The notes under the pieces were generated by a model. The model did no database searches. It was not told where the DNA came from and saw nothing but the letters and a program-made list of their open reading frames with translations. From Bacteroidales bacterium (lineage in GTDB: Bacteria; Bacteroidota; Bacteroidia; Bacteroidales; Prolixibacteraceae), in contig JAAYAG010000113.1 in NCBI GenBank assembly GCA_012719495.1, positions 23,188 through 87,187 on the forward strand: a stretch of DNA of 64,000 bases, read 5' to 3'. The position numbers were made by a program, and so were the translations under genes. Positions 35,843-46,800 of this stretch are shown in pieces (the stretch's first letter is position 1; each line of letters begins with the position of its first letter).

Positions 35843-36400
35843 TTATTTTTTCTTCTTAGGTGAAATAAATATCGTCATTCGTTTGCCTTCTAACTTCGGC
35901 ATTTGATCTAATTTTCCAACTTCTTCAAGTTCGTTGGCAAGCTTAAGCAAAAGGATTTCTCCTTGCTCTTTAAATAAAATTGAACGCCCTTTAAAGAATA
36001 CGTAAGCTTTAACTTTTGCCCCTTCTTCGAGGAATTTTTCAGCATGCCTGAGCTTGAACTGAAAATCGTGTTCGTCGGTTTGTGGGCCAAAACGGATTTC
36101 TTTTACAACAACTTTAACCGATTTTGCTTTAATTTCCTTTTGTTTCTTTTTTTGCTGATAAAGAAACTTCTGGTAATCAATAATGCGGCAAACAGGTGGT
36201 TCTGCTTTGGGTGAGATCTCAACTAAGTCGAGTTCTAATTCATCAGCCATTTTTAGTGCTTGCTGTATTGGGTATACCCCAGGCGTTTCAATGTTGTCGC
36301 CTACCAGCCTGACCTCGCGCACTCTAATTTGATGGTTGATTCTGAAGAATAATTTATCGTCATCTTTATTATTCTCCATTCTTTTGTTTTGTGGTACTAT
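35843..36400 (-). CDS. infC: Translation initiation factor IF-3, probable AUA start
   Basis: IF-3 with both domains: the N-domain ([35 protein letters not shown]), the linker helix rich in Lys, and the C-domain ([31 protein letters not shown]). ATG 36379 gives 178 residues. Seven codons upstream and in frame, ATA 36400 lies 8 bases after a perfect AGGAGG (36409-36414), so translation probably starts there (I/M-V-P-Q-N-K-R-M). Rare AUU/AUC/AUA starts are a known feature of infC and let IF-3, which rejects them, repress its own synthesis. Start not proven; product certain. Confidence 0.9.
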   Translation of the reverse strand: MVPQNKRMENNKDDDKLFFRINHQIRVREVRLVGDNIETPGVYPIQQALKMADELELDLVEISPKAEPPVCRIIDYQKFLYQQKKKQKEIKAKSVKVVVKEIRFGPQTDEHDFQFKLRHAEKFLEEGAKVKAYVFFKGRSILFKEQGEILLLKLANELEEVGKLDQMPKLEGKRMTIFISPKKKK

Positions 36401-36408
36401 TGTTGTGT

Positions 36409-36414
36409 CCTCCT
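36409..36414 (-). promoter_or_regulatory. Shine-Dalgarno sequence of infC
   Basis: AGGAGG on the minus strand, 8 bases before ATA 36400 and 29 before ATG 36379. The distance fits only the ATA. No other gene inspected in this window has such a site, in line with the phylum's general lack of them. Confidence 0.65.
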
Positions 36415-36428
36415 AATTAAGTTAGTAA

Positions 36429-38378
36429 TCAAATATTTATAGCATTCAATTGTTCTTTTATTTCTTCTTTTATGAAGTGGGCAAATTCTTCAATGGTCAT
36501 TGTTCCTTTGTCGCCTTCTCCTTGCCGGCGAACGGCTACTGATTCAGTTTCGGCTTCTTTTTCACCAACGATAAGAAGATAAGGTGTCCGTTTAAGTTCG
36601 TTATCACGAATCTTTCTGCCTATCTTCTCGTTACGTTCGTCAACGACGGTGCGAATATCGTAATTATTTAAAATATTTGAAACATTTCGCGCATAATCGT
36701 TAAATTTTTCACTGATAGGCAGTACCACCACTTGCTCAGGGGTTAACCATAACGGGAATTTACCCATGGTGTGCTCAATCAGAACCGCTACAAACCGCTC
36801 CATTGAACCAAAAGGTGCACGGTGAATCATTACCGGGCGGTGGCGCTGGTCATCAGCTCCGATATATTCCAGTTGGAACCGTTCAGGAAGGTTATAGTCA
36901 ACCTGAATTGTGCCCAACTGCCAGCTTCGGCCAACTGCATCTTTGATCATGAAGTCGAGTTTTGGGCCATAGAAAGCAGCTTCGCCGGTTTCTGTTACGG
37001 TTTTCAACCCTTTCTCGGCTGCTGCTTCGATAATGGCACGTTCGGCTTTTTCCCAGTTTTCATCCGACCCGATGTATTTTTGTTTGTTGTTAGGGTCTCG
37101 CAATGAAATCTGTGCTGTATAATCTTTGAAATCCAGTGCTTTGAATATAATGAAAATAATATCAATTACTTTTTCAAACTCTTCTTTTACCTGATCGGGT
37201 GTACAGAAAAGGTGGGCATCATCCTGAGTAAAGCCACGAACCCTGGTTAATCCGTGCAACTCACCACTCATTTCGTAACGATAAACGGTCCCGAATTCAG
37301 CAAAACGAATAGGCAGGTCTTTGTATGAACGAGGTTTCGTTTTGTAAATTTCGCAGTGGTGAGGACAGTTCATCGGTTTCAACATGTATTCTTCACCTTC
37401 CTGTGGGGTGGTGATTACCTGGAAGGAGTCCTTCCCGTATTTTTCATAATGCCCCGAAGTTTTGTAAAGATTTACATTCCCAATATGCGGAGTGATTACC
37501 TGTTGGTACCCGAATTTCTTCTGTACTTTGCGGAGGAATGATTCGAGATTGTCGCGGAGATTGGTTCCCTTTGGCAACCAAAGAGGCAGACCCATACCCA
37601 CTTCCTGCGAGAAAGCGAAAAGTTCCATCTCTTTGCCAATTTTACGGTGGTCGCGTTTTTTGGCTTCTTCCAGCAAAATGAGGTATTCTTCAAGAAGTTT
37701 TGCTTTCGGGAAGGTAACCCCATAAATGCGGGTCAACATTTTGTTCTTTTCATTACCACGCCAGTAAGCACCAGCCACACTCAACAGCTTGATGGCTTTG
37801 ATGGGCTCGGTGTTGGGAATGTGCGGACCACGACACAAGTCGGTAAAATTTCCTTGTTTGTATAAGGTGATGGTTCCGTCTTCCAAATCCGTGATCAGTT
37901 CCAGTTTGTACTGATCGCCTTTCTCTTCGAAAAGTTTCAGCGCATCGGCCTTTGAGATTTCGGAACGGACAATATCGTTCTTCTGGCGGGCAAGTTCGAG
38001 CATTTTTTTCTCGATTGCTTCCAGTTCTTTATCAGTAATTACCTTACCTTCAGGAAGATCAATATCGTAATAGAAACCAGTTTCGATGGTTGGCCCAATT
38101 CCGAATTTGGTTCCGGGATAAAGGGCTTCGATGGCTTCGGCCATCAAGTGAGCCGACGAATGCCAGAAAGCGTGTTTGCCTTCTTTGTCGTCCCATTTGA
38201 ACAACTTAACCGATGCATCGGATGTGATGGGACGGGTAAGGTCAATTACTTCGTCGTTTACTGAAACTGCCAGTACTTCGGCGGCCAAACGCGGACTGAT
38301 TGAATTCGCAATATCAAGACCGCTAACCTGCTGGTCATATTGTTTAATACTTCCGTCAGGAAGAGTAATATTGATCAT
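36429..38378 (-). CDS. thrS: Threonyl-tRNA synthetase
   Basis: A 649-residue class II synthetase. It has an N-terminal TGS domain (residues 1-62, [20 protein letters not shown]), the editing domain with [17 protein letters not shown], catalytic motifs with [20 protein letters not shown] (zinc Cys and His), [19 protein letters not shown] and [20 protein letters not shown], and an anticodon domain from [11 protein letters not shown]. Complete and of normal length. It is first in the operon with infC, whose predicted start lies 28 bases past the thrS stop. Confidence 0.97.
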   Translation of the reverse strand: MINITLPDGSIKQYDQQVSGLDIANSISPRLAAEVLAVSVNDEVIDLTRPITSDASVKLFKWDDKEGKHAFWHSSAHLMAEAIEALYPGTKFGIGPTIETGFYYDIDLPEGKVITDKELEAIEKKMLELARQKNDIVRSEISKADALKLFEEKGDQYKLELITDLEDGTITLYKQGNFTDLCRGPHIPNTEPIKAIKLLSVAGAYWRGNEKNKMLTRIYGVTFPKAKLLEEYLILLEEAKKRDHRKIGKEMELFAFSQEVGMGLPLWLPKGTNLRDNLESFLRKVQKKFGYQQVITPHIGNVNLYKTSGHYEKYGKDSFQVITTPQEGEEYMLKPMNCPHHCEIYKTKPRSYKDLPIRFAEFGTVYRYEMSGELHGLTRVRGFTQDDAHLFCTPDQVKEEFEKVIDIIFIIFKALDFKDYTAQISLRDPNNKQKYIGSDENWEKAERAIIEAAAEKGLKTVTETGEAAFYGPKLDFMIKDAVGRSWQLGTIQVDYNLPERFQLEYIGADDQRHRPVMIHRAPFGSMERFVAVLIEHTMGKFPLWLTPEQVVVLPISEKFNDYARNVSNILNNYDIRTVVDERNEKIGRKIRDNELKRTPYLLIVGEKEAETESVAVRRQGEGDKGTMTIEEFAHFIKEEIKEQLNAINI

Positions 38379-38402
38379 CTTTCAAATTTTTTAACAAGGT
38401 TG

Positions 38403-38431
38403 CAAAGATAATTATAATCTAAAAAATACAA
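38403..38431 (-). promoter_or_regulatory. Promoter of thrS-infC-rpmI-rplT
   Basis: On the minus strand, TATCTTTG (38410-38403) with TTG (38431-38429) and an 18-base spacer fits the Bacteroidota consensus; it lies 24 bases before the thrS ATG. Confidence 0.6.
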
Positions 38432-38528
38432 TGAAACTTTTACAGTATCTTCTAATTTGCTGAATACGGTAATTTGTTCAGTTCCATGCACCTTGATGTA
38501 GACTTAAAGAATTGCGGTATTGCATCTC

Positions 38529-39491
38529 TTATTTGCTGTCTTTTCTTTGTTTCTTCTTAAAATATCTCCGGAGCAACGGACTGTGTTGCAGGGCTTCAAG
38601 GTCTTCATCGAGTTTTTGAGAGCTGCTTTCGAGGTTCTTGATCGTGGTTTTAAGGCTGGCTCCTGTTTCATTGTCGCTCATTAATATTCCCAATGTTGAA
38701 TTGGGATTGCTGGCTTCATTCTTGACTGAACTAAGAAAAACCGACGCTGAGTCTGATATTTGTTGCAGTTGGGTAATTGTCGTTTTTAATGAATTGAAAA
38801 CTACCGTGTCGGTGGTGAGATCGTTAACAAGCGTGCCTTCCTTGTTAAGGTTGCTGCTGAATTGATACAGGCTTTGTGCAAGTTGTTGTGCTTTTTCCGA
38901 AGCTTGCTGCAGCGATTTTGTTGCACTGTTGATGTTGTCGTAAACACTGTTTTCGTTTAGCAGTTTGCCCACGGTGCCTTCGGTTTTGAGCAAATTACCA
39001 CTGAGGGTTTTGAAATTATCCGTGATGGCTAGTATGTTCTCGTTGTTTTTCTGCAGGGTGTTAAGCATATCTTCCGATGAAAAGGTCTTTTCAACAGCCA
39101 GAGTATCACCTTCTTCAATCATATTGGTTTCTTCGTTCCCGCCATATATCACAAGGATACGGTTGCCAATAAGCCCGTCGCTGCCCAGTTTAACCTTCGA
39201 GTTTTTGCGAATGTACGGTTTGGTTTTTTCATCGACTTGAAACTGTACTTTTACTTTCGAGCTTCCGTAAAAATTAAGTTCGCTTACGGTGCCAATTTTT
39301 ACTCCCGACAGCCAAACGTTGTTGCCTTTTTGCAAGCCGGCAACGTCATCGAAATAGCAAACGATATTTATTTTCTTCTCGAAAGTTTTGTGTAAGTCGC
39401 CAATCATCAGGATTCCTATAATGAGAAATGCCAGACCTAAAAAGACAAAAAATCCAACTAAAATATTTTTTTTTGCCGATAATTCATTCAT
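38529..39491 (-). CDS. mlaD: MlaD-like (MCE) substrate-binding protein
   Basis: A 320-residue membrane-anchored protein: one N-terminal membrane segment (ILVGFFVFLGLAFLIIGILM), then an MCE domain (INIVCYFDDVAGLQKGNNVW, LSGVKIGTVSELNF, KLGSDGLIGNRILVIYGG), then a long helical, coiled C-terminus with repeated LQQ/SAT heptads. In the Mla system MlaD is the periplasmic lipid shuttle bound to the MlaE-MlaF transporter in the inner membrane. It is the third gene of mlaE-mlaF-mlaD on the minus strand. Confidence 0.88.
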   Translation of the reverse strand: MNELSAKKNILVGFFVFLGLAFLIIGILMIGDLHKTFEKKINIVCYFDDVAGLQKGNNVWLSGVKIGTVSELNFYGSSKVKVQFQVDEKTKPYIRKNSKVKLGSDGLIGNRILVIYGGNEETNMIEEGDTLAVEKTFSSEDMLNTLQKNNENILAITDNFKTLSGNLLKTEGTVGKLLNENSVYDNINSATKSLQQASEKAQQLAQSLYQFSSNLNKEGTLVNDLTTDTVVFNSLKTTITQLQQISDSASVFLSSVKNEASNPNSTLGILMSDNETGASLKTTIKNLESSSQKLDEDLEALQHSPLLRRYFKKKQRKDSK

Positions 39492-39571
39492 CGTTTATAT
39501 TGTTTTTGATGCGTTAATTTTTTGATTTATAGCGTTTTTTGACGCACCTTTTTGTTTGTTAATAACTGCTT

Positions 39572-40348
39572 TCAGTGTATGAAATTATAATCGTAAAACT
39601 CTTTTAATGGTTCTTCATTTGTTCCGAATAACTCGTCAAATGTACCTACTTTAATAAATTTCCCATCGTGTAGCATTGCCGCACGGTCTGATGTGTTTTT
39701 GGCACAGGTCAGGTCGTGTGTAATGATAATTGAGCTGGTGTTGTACCTGCGTTGTACGCTGTTTATCAGCTCAATGATTTCAGTGCTTGTAATTGGGTCG
39801 AGGCCGGCTGTAGGCTCGTCGTAGAGCATAATTTCCGGCTTAAGTATAAGAGTGCGGGCAATTCCTATTCGTTTGCGCTGACCTCCGGAAAGGTCTGATG
39901 GCATTTGACTTAACTTATCCTTTAACCCAACAGCTTCGGCAACTCTTTCAACGGCGATGGTTATTTCGCGGCGGGTCATGTTTTTTGAGTTCATGACAAG
40001 CGGGAAGGCAAGGTTTTGGTAAATGTTCATGCCATCGTAAAGTGCACTGTTCTGGAATGAAAAACCAATCCTCAGGCGGAGGTCACTTAGTTCTTTCCGT
40101 TTTAGTTTGTCTACTTGTTTTCCCAACGCAAAAACTTCGCCTTTGTCGGGTTTCAAAAGCCCGGCTATTATTTTAATCAATACCGATTTCCCGGTACCTG
40201 ATTTGCCAAGTATCGCAACATTTTCACCTTTGTATAATGTAAAATCGATCCCTTGCAACACATCCAGTTGCTCAAATGATTTGTGCAGGCCCCTGATCGA
40301 AATTACAGGCTCATCGCGGTTGATGAAGTGTTTTTGTAGTTTTTCCAT
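39572..40348 (-). CDS. mlaF: ABC transporter ATPase MlaF
   Basis: A 258-residue ABC ATPase begun at ATG 40348; an earlier ATG-like start at 40372 would overlap mlaE. Walker A is GKSGTGKSVLIK, Q-loop FSFQNSALYDGM, signature LSGGQRKRIGIARTLI, Walker B IMLYDEPTAGLDP and H-loop IIITHDL. The FQNSALYDGMN(I/V) block is typical of Mla-type ATPases. It powers phospholipid transport with MlaE and MlaD. Confidence 0.92.
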   Translation of the reverse strand: MEKLQKHFINRDEPVISIRGLHKSFEQLDVLQGIDFTLYKGENVAILGKSGTGKSVLIKIIAGLLKPDKGEVFALGKQVDKLKRKELSDLRLRIGFSFQNSALYDGMNIYQNLAFPLVMNSKNMTRREITIAVERVAEAVGLKDKLSQMPSDLSGGQRKRIGIARTLILKPEIMLYDEPTAGLDPITSTEIIELINSVQRRYNTSSIIITHDLTCAKNTSDRAAMLHDGKFIKVGTFDELFGTNEEPLKEFYDYNFIH

Positions 40349-40353
40349 GGCTA

Positions 40354-41148
40354 TTAAAAGTACCTGATCCAATGTGCAACTTGCACAACAAGAACTTCTT
40401 CAATGAAAATTAAAAACATACTTGTAACAACGGCTTGGTTTGCAGCGCGTCCAACACCAACAGTTCCCTGTCTGGCATGATATCCTTTATAGCATCCCAC
40501 AATACCTATTGTAAACCCGTATAATACTGATTTAAATATCAAGGCAAATATATCGAGAAATGTTATTGTGGAAAAAGCATTCTGAAAATACGTCAGCATA
40601 CTGCTCGATTCTTCAGTGTGAACATTGAAATACGACCCGAGCAACATTAAAAAACTGCAATAAAAAACCAAAATAGTTATTGAAACGGTGGTCGCCCATA
40701 TTCTTGTTACAACAAGGTACTTAAACGGGTCTGTCGATGAAACTTCCATAGCTTCAATCTGTTCGGTAACTTTCATTGAACCCAGCTCAGCCCCGATTCC
40801 AGAGCCAATTTTTCCTGCACAAATTAAGGCAGTAACCAAAGGTCCCAGTGCTTTAATGGTAGCAATGCCCATTAGCGAGGGCAACCAGGAAGTGGCTCCA
40901 AAATCTTCGAGCGACGGGCGGGCTTGTTTAGTGAAAACCATTCCCACTATAAAGCCGGTTAATGTAATTAGAGGCAGGGATTTAATGCCTATTTCATAGC
41001 ATTGATGCAGTATTGACTTGAAGTGGAATGGGCGGGAAAAACCATCTTTCAGAAAAAGCAAAATAAACCGAACTGTACTGTACAAATCGGAAAAAAGCTG
41101 GTCGAGCCGCTTTGTGAAGATATATTTGCGCTTCTTAAAAAGTGTCAT
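40354..41148 (-). CDS. mlaE: ABC transporter permease MlaE
   Basis: A 264-residue MlaE-family permease with about five to six membrane segments. It has LPLITLTGFIVGMVFTKQ, TALICAGKIGSGIGAELGSM, KVTEQIEAMEVSSTDPFKYL (the conserved EQI.A.......P..YL block) and YKGYHARQGTVGVGRAANQA. First gene of the operon; mlaF follows after 5 bases. Candidate -7 boxes lie at 41191-41198 and 41243-41250, both without a good -33. The 290 bases to the next promoter hold nothing else. Confidence 0.92.
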   Translation of the reverse strand: MTLFKKRKYIFTKRLDQLFSDLYSTVRFILLFLKDGFSRPFHFKSILHQCYEIGIKSLPLITLTGFIVGMVFTKQARPSLEDFGATSWLPSLMGIATIKALGPLVTALICAGKIGSGIGAELGSMKVTEQIEAMEVSSTDPFKYLVVTRIWATTVSITILVFYCSFLMLLGSYFNVHTEESSSMLTYFQNAFSTITFLDIFALIFKSVLYGFTIGIVGCYKGYHARQGTVGVGRAANQAVVTSMFLIFIEEVLVVQVAHWIRYF

Positions 41149-41438
41149 TTATTCATTCGCTGGTTTTCCTTTTCTTGCAGTAAAGGCTGCCAAAAGTATA
41201 TCTATTTTTTTAAAAGTCTCCTTTTATTGGGGTGTTCTGGTACAAAAATAAACATTTCTCAACCGTGATTTTTTATTTCTGCCATGTATAATATTATGTT
41301 TATCGATAGTTTTTGTCGCTGTTTTTCTTTCTTTATTAATGTTGTATCGAACATGTTTAGTATTGAGGCATCGTATTTCAAGCTTATTACAGTTGCACAA
41401 TGAATTGAAGCGTTGACCGTTCTTGTTGCATGGCTTCA

Positions 41439-41470
41439 TTTGCCTAAAGTCGGAAATAATCGTATTTTTC
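41439..41470 (+). promoter_or_regulatory. Promoter of the DPP IV gene
   Basis: TTTG (41439-41442), a 20-base spacer and TATTTTTC (41463-41470, one mismatch to TAnnTTTG) place the transcription start roughly 15 bases before the ATG at 41496. Confidence 0.5.
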
Positions 41471-41495
41471 GGCCTGAATTTAACCTGTATTTGCC

Positions 41496-43691
41496 ATGAA
41501 GCATTTTTTTGTTTTGTTAGTAGCCTTGTCCGTATTGTATGGTGTTCATGCCCAGTCGGTCAAGCAGTTATCTCTTGAAGATTTCGTTGTTAAGTATACG
41601 TTTCAGCAAGAAACAGTTTCGGGGATCCGCTCGATGAACGATGGGCTGCATTTTACCACGCTCAAAGACAATAAGCAAATTGTTAAGTATAGTTACAAGA
41701 CCGGCGATCAGGTAGCGGTTATTCTCGATTTGGCGACCATTGCCGAATGCCCGATCAATACAATAGAAAATTATACTTTTAGTAACGACGAACGCCGCAT
41801 CCTTCTCCAAACGAATAAGAAACGGATTTATAGGCATTCTTATACTGCCGAATTTTATATCTGGGACATTCAAACCCGTTCCATTTCGGCGCTATCCGAC
41901 AAAGGTCCGCAACAGGTTCCTGTGTTTTCCCCCGATGGTGAACGTGTTGCCTTTGTTCGCGACAATAACCTTTTCATTAAGACCATCAAGTTTGGCACTG
42001 AATTCCAGATTACTACCGACGGAAAGAAAAACGAGATTATTAACGGGATACCTGATTGGGTTCAGGAAGAAGAGTTTGGCTATGCGCGGGCTTTTGAATG
42101 GTCGCCCGATAGCAAAATGATTGCTTTCCTGAAATTCAACGAAAGCGATGTGCCCTTTTTTACCATGCCTGTTTTTAAAGGGCTTGCCCCCGAACGGAAC
42201 GAGGGAAAACTTTACACCAGTTACGATTCGTTGAAATATCCCAAAGCTGGCGAAAACAATGCCATTGTAACGGTGCATGTATATGATGTAAAGGTGAAAT
42301 CAATCATCAGGGTAAAAACCGGCGACGATCCCAATGTGTATTTTCCAAGGATTCAATGGAATAATTCGGGTTCCGATTTGGCAATCATTAAGCTCAACCG
42401 TCGTCAGAATGAATTGGAATTATTGTATGCCAATCCGTTCTCGGGCGATACCCGTTCTATGATGCGCGAAAAGAACAATCGCTATATCGATGAACTATTT
42501 CATAAGCAGTTCGCCTTTCTTCCCGATAATCAGCATTTTGTTGTAGTGAGCGAGCGCGATGGCTGGTCGCATCTTTACCTTTACCAAAACAGTGGTTTTT
42601 TGGTGCGGCAGCTAACTACAGGCAATTTCGATGTGACCGATTTTTACGGGTACGATCCGGTGAAGCAACTTTTTTATTACCAAGCTGCCCGCAAATCGCC
42701 GTTGCAGCGCGAAGTGTATGCACTTTCTTTTGACGGCAAAAAAGAAACCCTGCTTTCTTCTCAGCAAGGAACCAACAAGGCAATTTTCAGTAATGGTTTT
42801 CAATATTATCTCAATTATTTCTCGTCGGCAAAAACCCCGCTCCAGGTGTCGGTTTGCGATGCAAAAGGGAAGGAGCTTCGGGTTATTGAAGATAATGCCG
42901 CTCTCAGGAAAAAAATGGAGGGCTACCAGCTTCCTTCTTTCGAATTCTTTACCGTAAAAAATAGCGATGGGATCGAGCTAAATGGGTATATGATAAAACC
43001 TTCGTATTTCGATGCAGGGAAAAAATACCCGGTTATTATGACTCAATATGCAGGGCCAAATTCGCAGGAAGTTACTGATAGCTGGCAGTTCGACTGGCAC
43101 AATTATCTGGCCGAACGCGGTTTCATTGTTGCGTGTGTCGATCCGCGCGGGACAGCTGCACGAGGCGAAGAATTTCGTAAATGCTCCTATATGCAATTGG
43201 GTAAACTCGAAAGTAACGATTTAATTGACGCCGCCCGCTACATGGCCTCTTTGCCATATGCCGACAGTAAAAATATTGGGATCTGGGGGTGGAGTTACGG
43301 AGGTTTTATGACAGCCCTGTGCATGGAAAAAGGGGGTGAGCTGTTTAAAGCGGGAGTGGCTGTGGCTCCGGTTACAAACTGGCGTTTCTACGATACCGTG
43401 TATACCGAACGGTATATGCGAGTGCCGGCCGAAAACAGCGAAGGTTACGACGCTAATTCGCCCATCAGTAATCCCGGTGGCATAAAAGGGAACTTATTGC
43501 TTGTTCATGGTACTGCCGATGAAAATGTTCACACGCAAAATACGTACGAATTTTCCGAAGCTCTGGTTCAGGCGGGTGTTCAGTTTGATATGCAAATTTA
43601 CACTAACCGCAACCACAGTATTTATGGCGGAAATACTCGTATGCACCTTTATACACGTATTGCCCGGTTTTTCGAGGAAAATCTGAAATAA
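41496..43691 (+). CDS. Dipeptidyl-peptidase IV-type serine peptidase (S9)
   Basis: A 731-residue secreted peptidase with signal peptide (FFVLLVALSVLYGVHAQ). The DPP IV beta-propeller spans about residues 50-440 and includes IPDWVQEEEFGYARAFEW, the glutamate-pair motif (EEEF) that binds the substrate amino terminus. The hydrolase domain has the nucleophile Ser in GIWGWSYGGFM (about 600), Asp in GTADENVH (about 670) and His in NRNHSIYGG (about 706). It removes X-Pro or X-Ala dipeptides in the periplasm or at the surface. It stands alone with its own promoter. Confidence 0.93.
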   Translation: MKHFFVLLVALSVLYGVHAQSVKQLSLEDFVVKYTFQQETVSGIRSMNDGLHFTTLKDNKQIVKYSYKTGDQVAVILDLATIAECPINTIENYTFSNDERRILLQTNKKRIYRHSYTAEFYIWDIQTRSISALSDKGPQQVPVFSPDGERVAFVRDNNLFIKTIKFGTEFQITTDGKKNEIINGIPDWVQEEEFGYARAFEWSPDSKMIAFLKFNESDVPFFTMPVFKGLAPERNEGKLYTSYDSLKYPKAGENNAIVTVHVYDVKVKSIIRVKTGDDPNVYFPRIQWNNSGSDLAIIKLNRRQNELELLYANPFSGDTRSMMREKNNRYIDELFHKQFAFLPDNQHFVVVSERDGWSHLYLYQNSGFLVRQLTTGNFDVTDFYGYDPVKQLFYYQAARKSPLQREVYALSFDGKKETLLSSQQGTNKAIFSNGFQYYLNYFSSAKTPLQVSVCDAKGKELRVIEDNAALRKKMEGYQLPSFEFFTVKNSDGIELNGYMIKPSYFDAGKKYPVIMTQYAGPNSQEVTDSWQFDWHNYLAERGFIVACVDPRGTAARGEEFRKCSYMQLGKLESNDLIDAARYMASLPYADSKNIGIWGWSYGGFMTALCMEKGGELFKAGVAVAPVTNWRFYDTVYTERYMRVPAENSEGYDANSPISNPGGIKGNLLLVHGTADENVHTQNTYEFSEALVQAGVQFDMQIYTNRNHSIYGGNTRMHLYTRIARFFEENLK

Positions 43692-43859
43692 ATGCTGTAC
43701 ATTAATTAAAATAGAAACCAGTTTTTTCTGGTTGTGAAGGGTGATAATCGCCTTTCGTTTGTATTAAATGTGTTATGTTGAAGGTAAATTTATTTCACTT
43801 GAATTGGAAAACAGTGCGATAATCAATACCTTCTGCTCAAAAATCTAAAACTCTATGGT

Positions 43860-46800
43860 ATGAAAACCAAACTCGTAGATGCACATCTGTCGCGATTTGC
43901 TAAACTTATGACAGGTTTACTGTGCTGTTTCTTTTTATCCTTTACCCCTGCAATGGCTCAATCGATTATCTCTCCACAAGAGCGTGCTGCACTCATCTCG
44001 CTGTTTAATGCTACCGGTGGCTCGCAGTGGACTAATCGTATGAATTGGACAACAAATGCTCCGGAAAGTCAGTGGTGGGGATTAACCATTGAAGGTGGCC
44101 ATGTGACCGCCATTGTGCTTCAAAATAATAATCTTGTTGGTACAATTCCTCCAGAGATAGGAAATTTTCCTGCGCTAAGAATCCTCGATCTTTCGGGGAA
44201 CAAACTTACCGGGGGGATCCCATCAGAAATTGGTGGACTTACTACTCTGCAGCAGTTGCTTTTACAATCAAACCAATTGTCGGGTTCTATCCCGTTGAAC
44301 TTATACAATTTAACAAACCTTGTTACATTAAACATTTTTAAAAATCAGCTTACCGGAAATATCTCGGGTGATATAAGCAAAATGATAAGTTTGCAAACGC
44401 TTAATTTAAGCGAAAACCAATTGTCGGGTAACCTAACTTTCCGGATTGGAGACTTGGACAGTTTGCTGACTTCTCTTAATCTGTCATACAACCAATTCAA
44501 TAGCTTTATTCCACAAGCTATAGGCGATTTAGAAAAGTTAACAAGCCTGGATCTTAGCAATAACTCATTTTCAGGAGCCATACCACCAGAACTAGGAAAT
44601 CTGGTGAATTTGAAAACATTAAGTTTGGGAACTAATAATTTACGAGGCAGCATTCCTGTTACGATTTTCTCTCTGACCAAACTTGAGGGGCTTTATTTGA
44701 ATAAAAATTCATTTACACCAGCTCCTCTTTCCGATTTAATTGGGAATCTTGTTAATTTGCGATATCTCAACCTTGAAGGGTGTAATTTCACGGGCGATTT
44801 GCCCCAAACTATTGGGAATCTTAACAAACTTATGATTTTCAACATCTCTAACAATAAGTTTACCGGGAGAATTCCTGACGCGTTTGCTAATTTTATCTTA
44901 TCAGATTTCAGGATCAACGATAATCTTATTAGCTATATCCCAACGATGAATTATGTGAGCAGCACATTCTATTCCCAAAATAACCTGTTGGGTTTCGATG
45001 ATTTAGAGCCTAATGCTAAATTTAACTCGTTAGGCAGTTATTTTATCTATTGGCCTCAAGGCGATTTTTGCCCTGAAAAAACATATTATTCGTTGGTTGA
45101 GGGAAATACTTTTTCCTTGCAAATTGCATGTAGCGGAACGCAAAATTCGTACACATGGTACAAAAACAATGTGTTGCTAAACGCTAACAATAGTGATGTT
45201 TATTCGTTTGGCGATTTGGAAATGGATGATTCAGGGCAATATCATATCACGGTAGCAAGTGCTTTATTACCCAAATTAACATTGAAATCGTGCCAGATAA
45301 CCCTCGATGTGCGTGAGCATTGTATGAAAAACGACTCTTCGGTGTTGGTGGCCTTTTATCAAGCAACGGGAGGAGTAGATTGGATAAATAACGACAACTG
45401 GCTGACCGGCCCGGTAAAAACATGGTATGGAATTGAAGCCGATAGTTGTAATGTGTTGGAAATTAATTTACCCAATAATAATTTGACTAAAAACGTTCCA
45501 GTGGAAATATCAGGTCTCGATAAGCTTGAAGTATTGGCACTTCCGGGCAACAATCTGGTAAAGGATAATCCGAATAAGGAAATCCAGCCTGAAATATGGA
45601 ATATTACCACGCTACGTGAATTAGATTTGAGCCGGAACTATTTCGAGCAACAGCTTCCCGGTTCCATAGGAAACCTGACTTCGCTTACCAGTCTTCGTCT
45701 GGCCGGAAATGCCCTTGGCGGACCTATCCCTCCGGAGATTGAACACTTAACAGCCCTGCAGGTGCTGGCTCTCGACAGTAATGCTTTTAGTGGAAATATT
45801 CCCCCGGAAATTTTTAGCCTGACGAAGTTGCAGTATTTGGGTATGTCGAACAATGGTTTCAATGGAGCCCTCCCGACGAGTTGGGGAGCTTTGCCCTTGC
45901 TACGGTGGTTGGCTCTGAACAACAACGGGTTTACCGGAACAATTCCTTCATCAATATGGACTCTTAGTAATTTGCAAATGCTCGATTTGAGCGATAACGA
46001 TTTTCGAGGAACACTTCCACCTGAAATAGGTAACCTTACCCAATTGGTAAAGTTTGGCGCCGGGAATAATCAGCTTGATGGTGCTATCCCTGAGGAAATT
46101 ACAAATTGGACACAAATAGAGCATCTTAATCTTGGTAAAAATAGTTTTACCGGTGAGCTTCCTACTGGTATTGGCGACTTCAGCCGGCTAAAGTATGCCG
46201 ATTTTTCGGAAAATGGCTTCACCGGCGATTTGCCCGCTAATATGTCAATGATAGCCCCGCTCGATTTTCTTTACATCAACGATAATTATTTCGAAAATAT
46301 ATCTCCGCTTTTGCAGATCGATTCTGTTTTTCTTTGTCAGGACAACAATTTGACCTTTGAAGATCTTGAACCTAACACTCCTTTGCAGCGAAAAAACAAC
46401 CTTAGGTATGAATACGCTCAACAACGGCTTTTTAACGAAGAGCTGTGGATAACGGTTGTGGAAGGAAATCCTTACACCCTTACTATTCCATGCGGAGGAC
46501 AGTACAACCATTACACATGGTATAAAGATGACGGACAACTGCTTAGCGGGCCTGATTCTTCATCGCTGGTCTTTCCAAGTTTACGTCTCGAAGATACCGG
46601 GAAATATTTTATCGATGTGGTGAACGACAGCGTTACCGATGAATCGAGCCCGCTCACCAACCTGGAACTTCGCTCGTATCCTGTTCATTTGTTTGTAATA
46701 GAACACTGTCTTAAATACGACTCGCTGGCGCTGGTTGATTTTTATCATGCTACTCAGGGCGCAAATTGGGTCAATAATGAAAACTGGCTTGTAAAAGGAA

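Noticed and set aside
41224..41439. 71-codon minus-strand frame between mlaE and the DPP IV gene
   Set aside because: Basic, low-information translation, no start context, overlaps the DPP IV promoter.
43711..43740. Terminator after the DPP IV gene (AACCAG / CTGGTT)
   Set aside because: Only a six-base stem without a following T-run; too weak to call.
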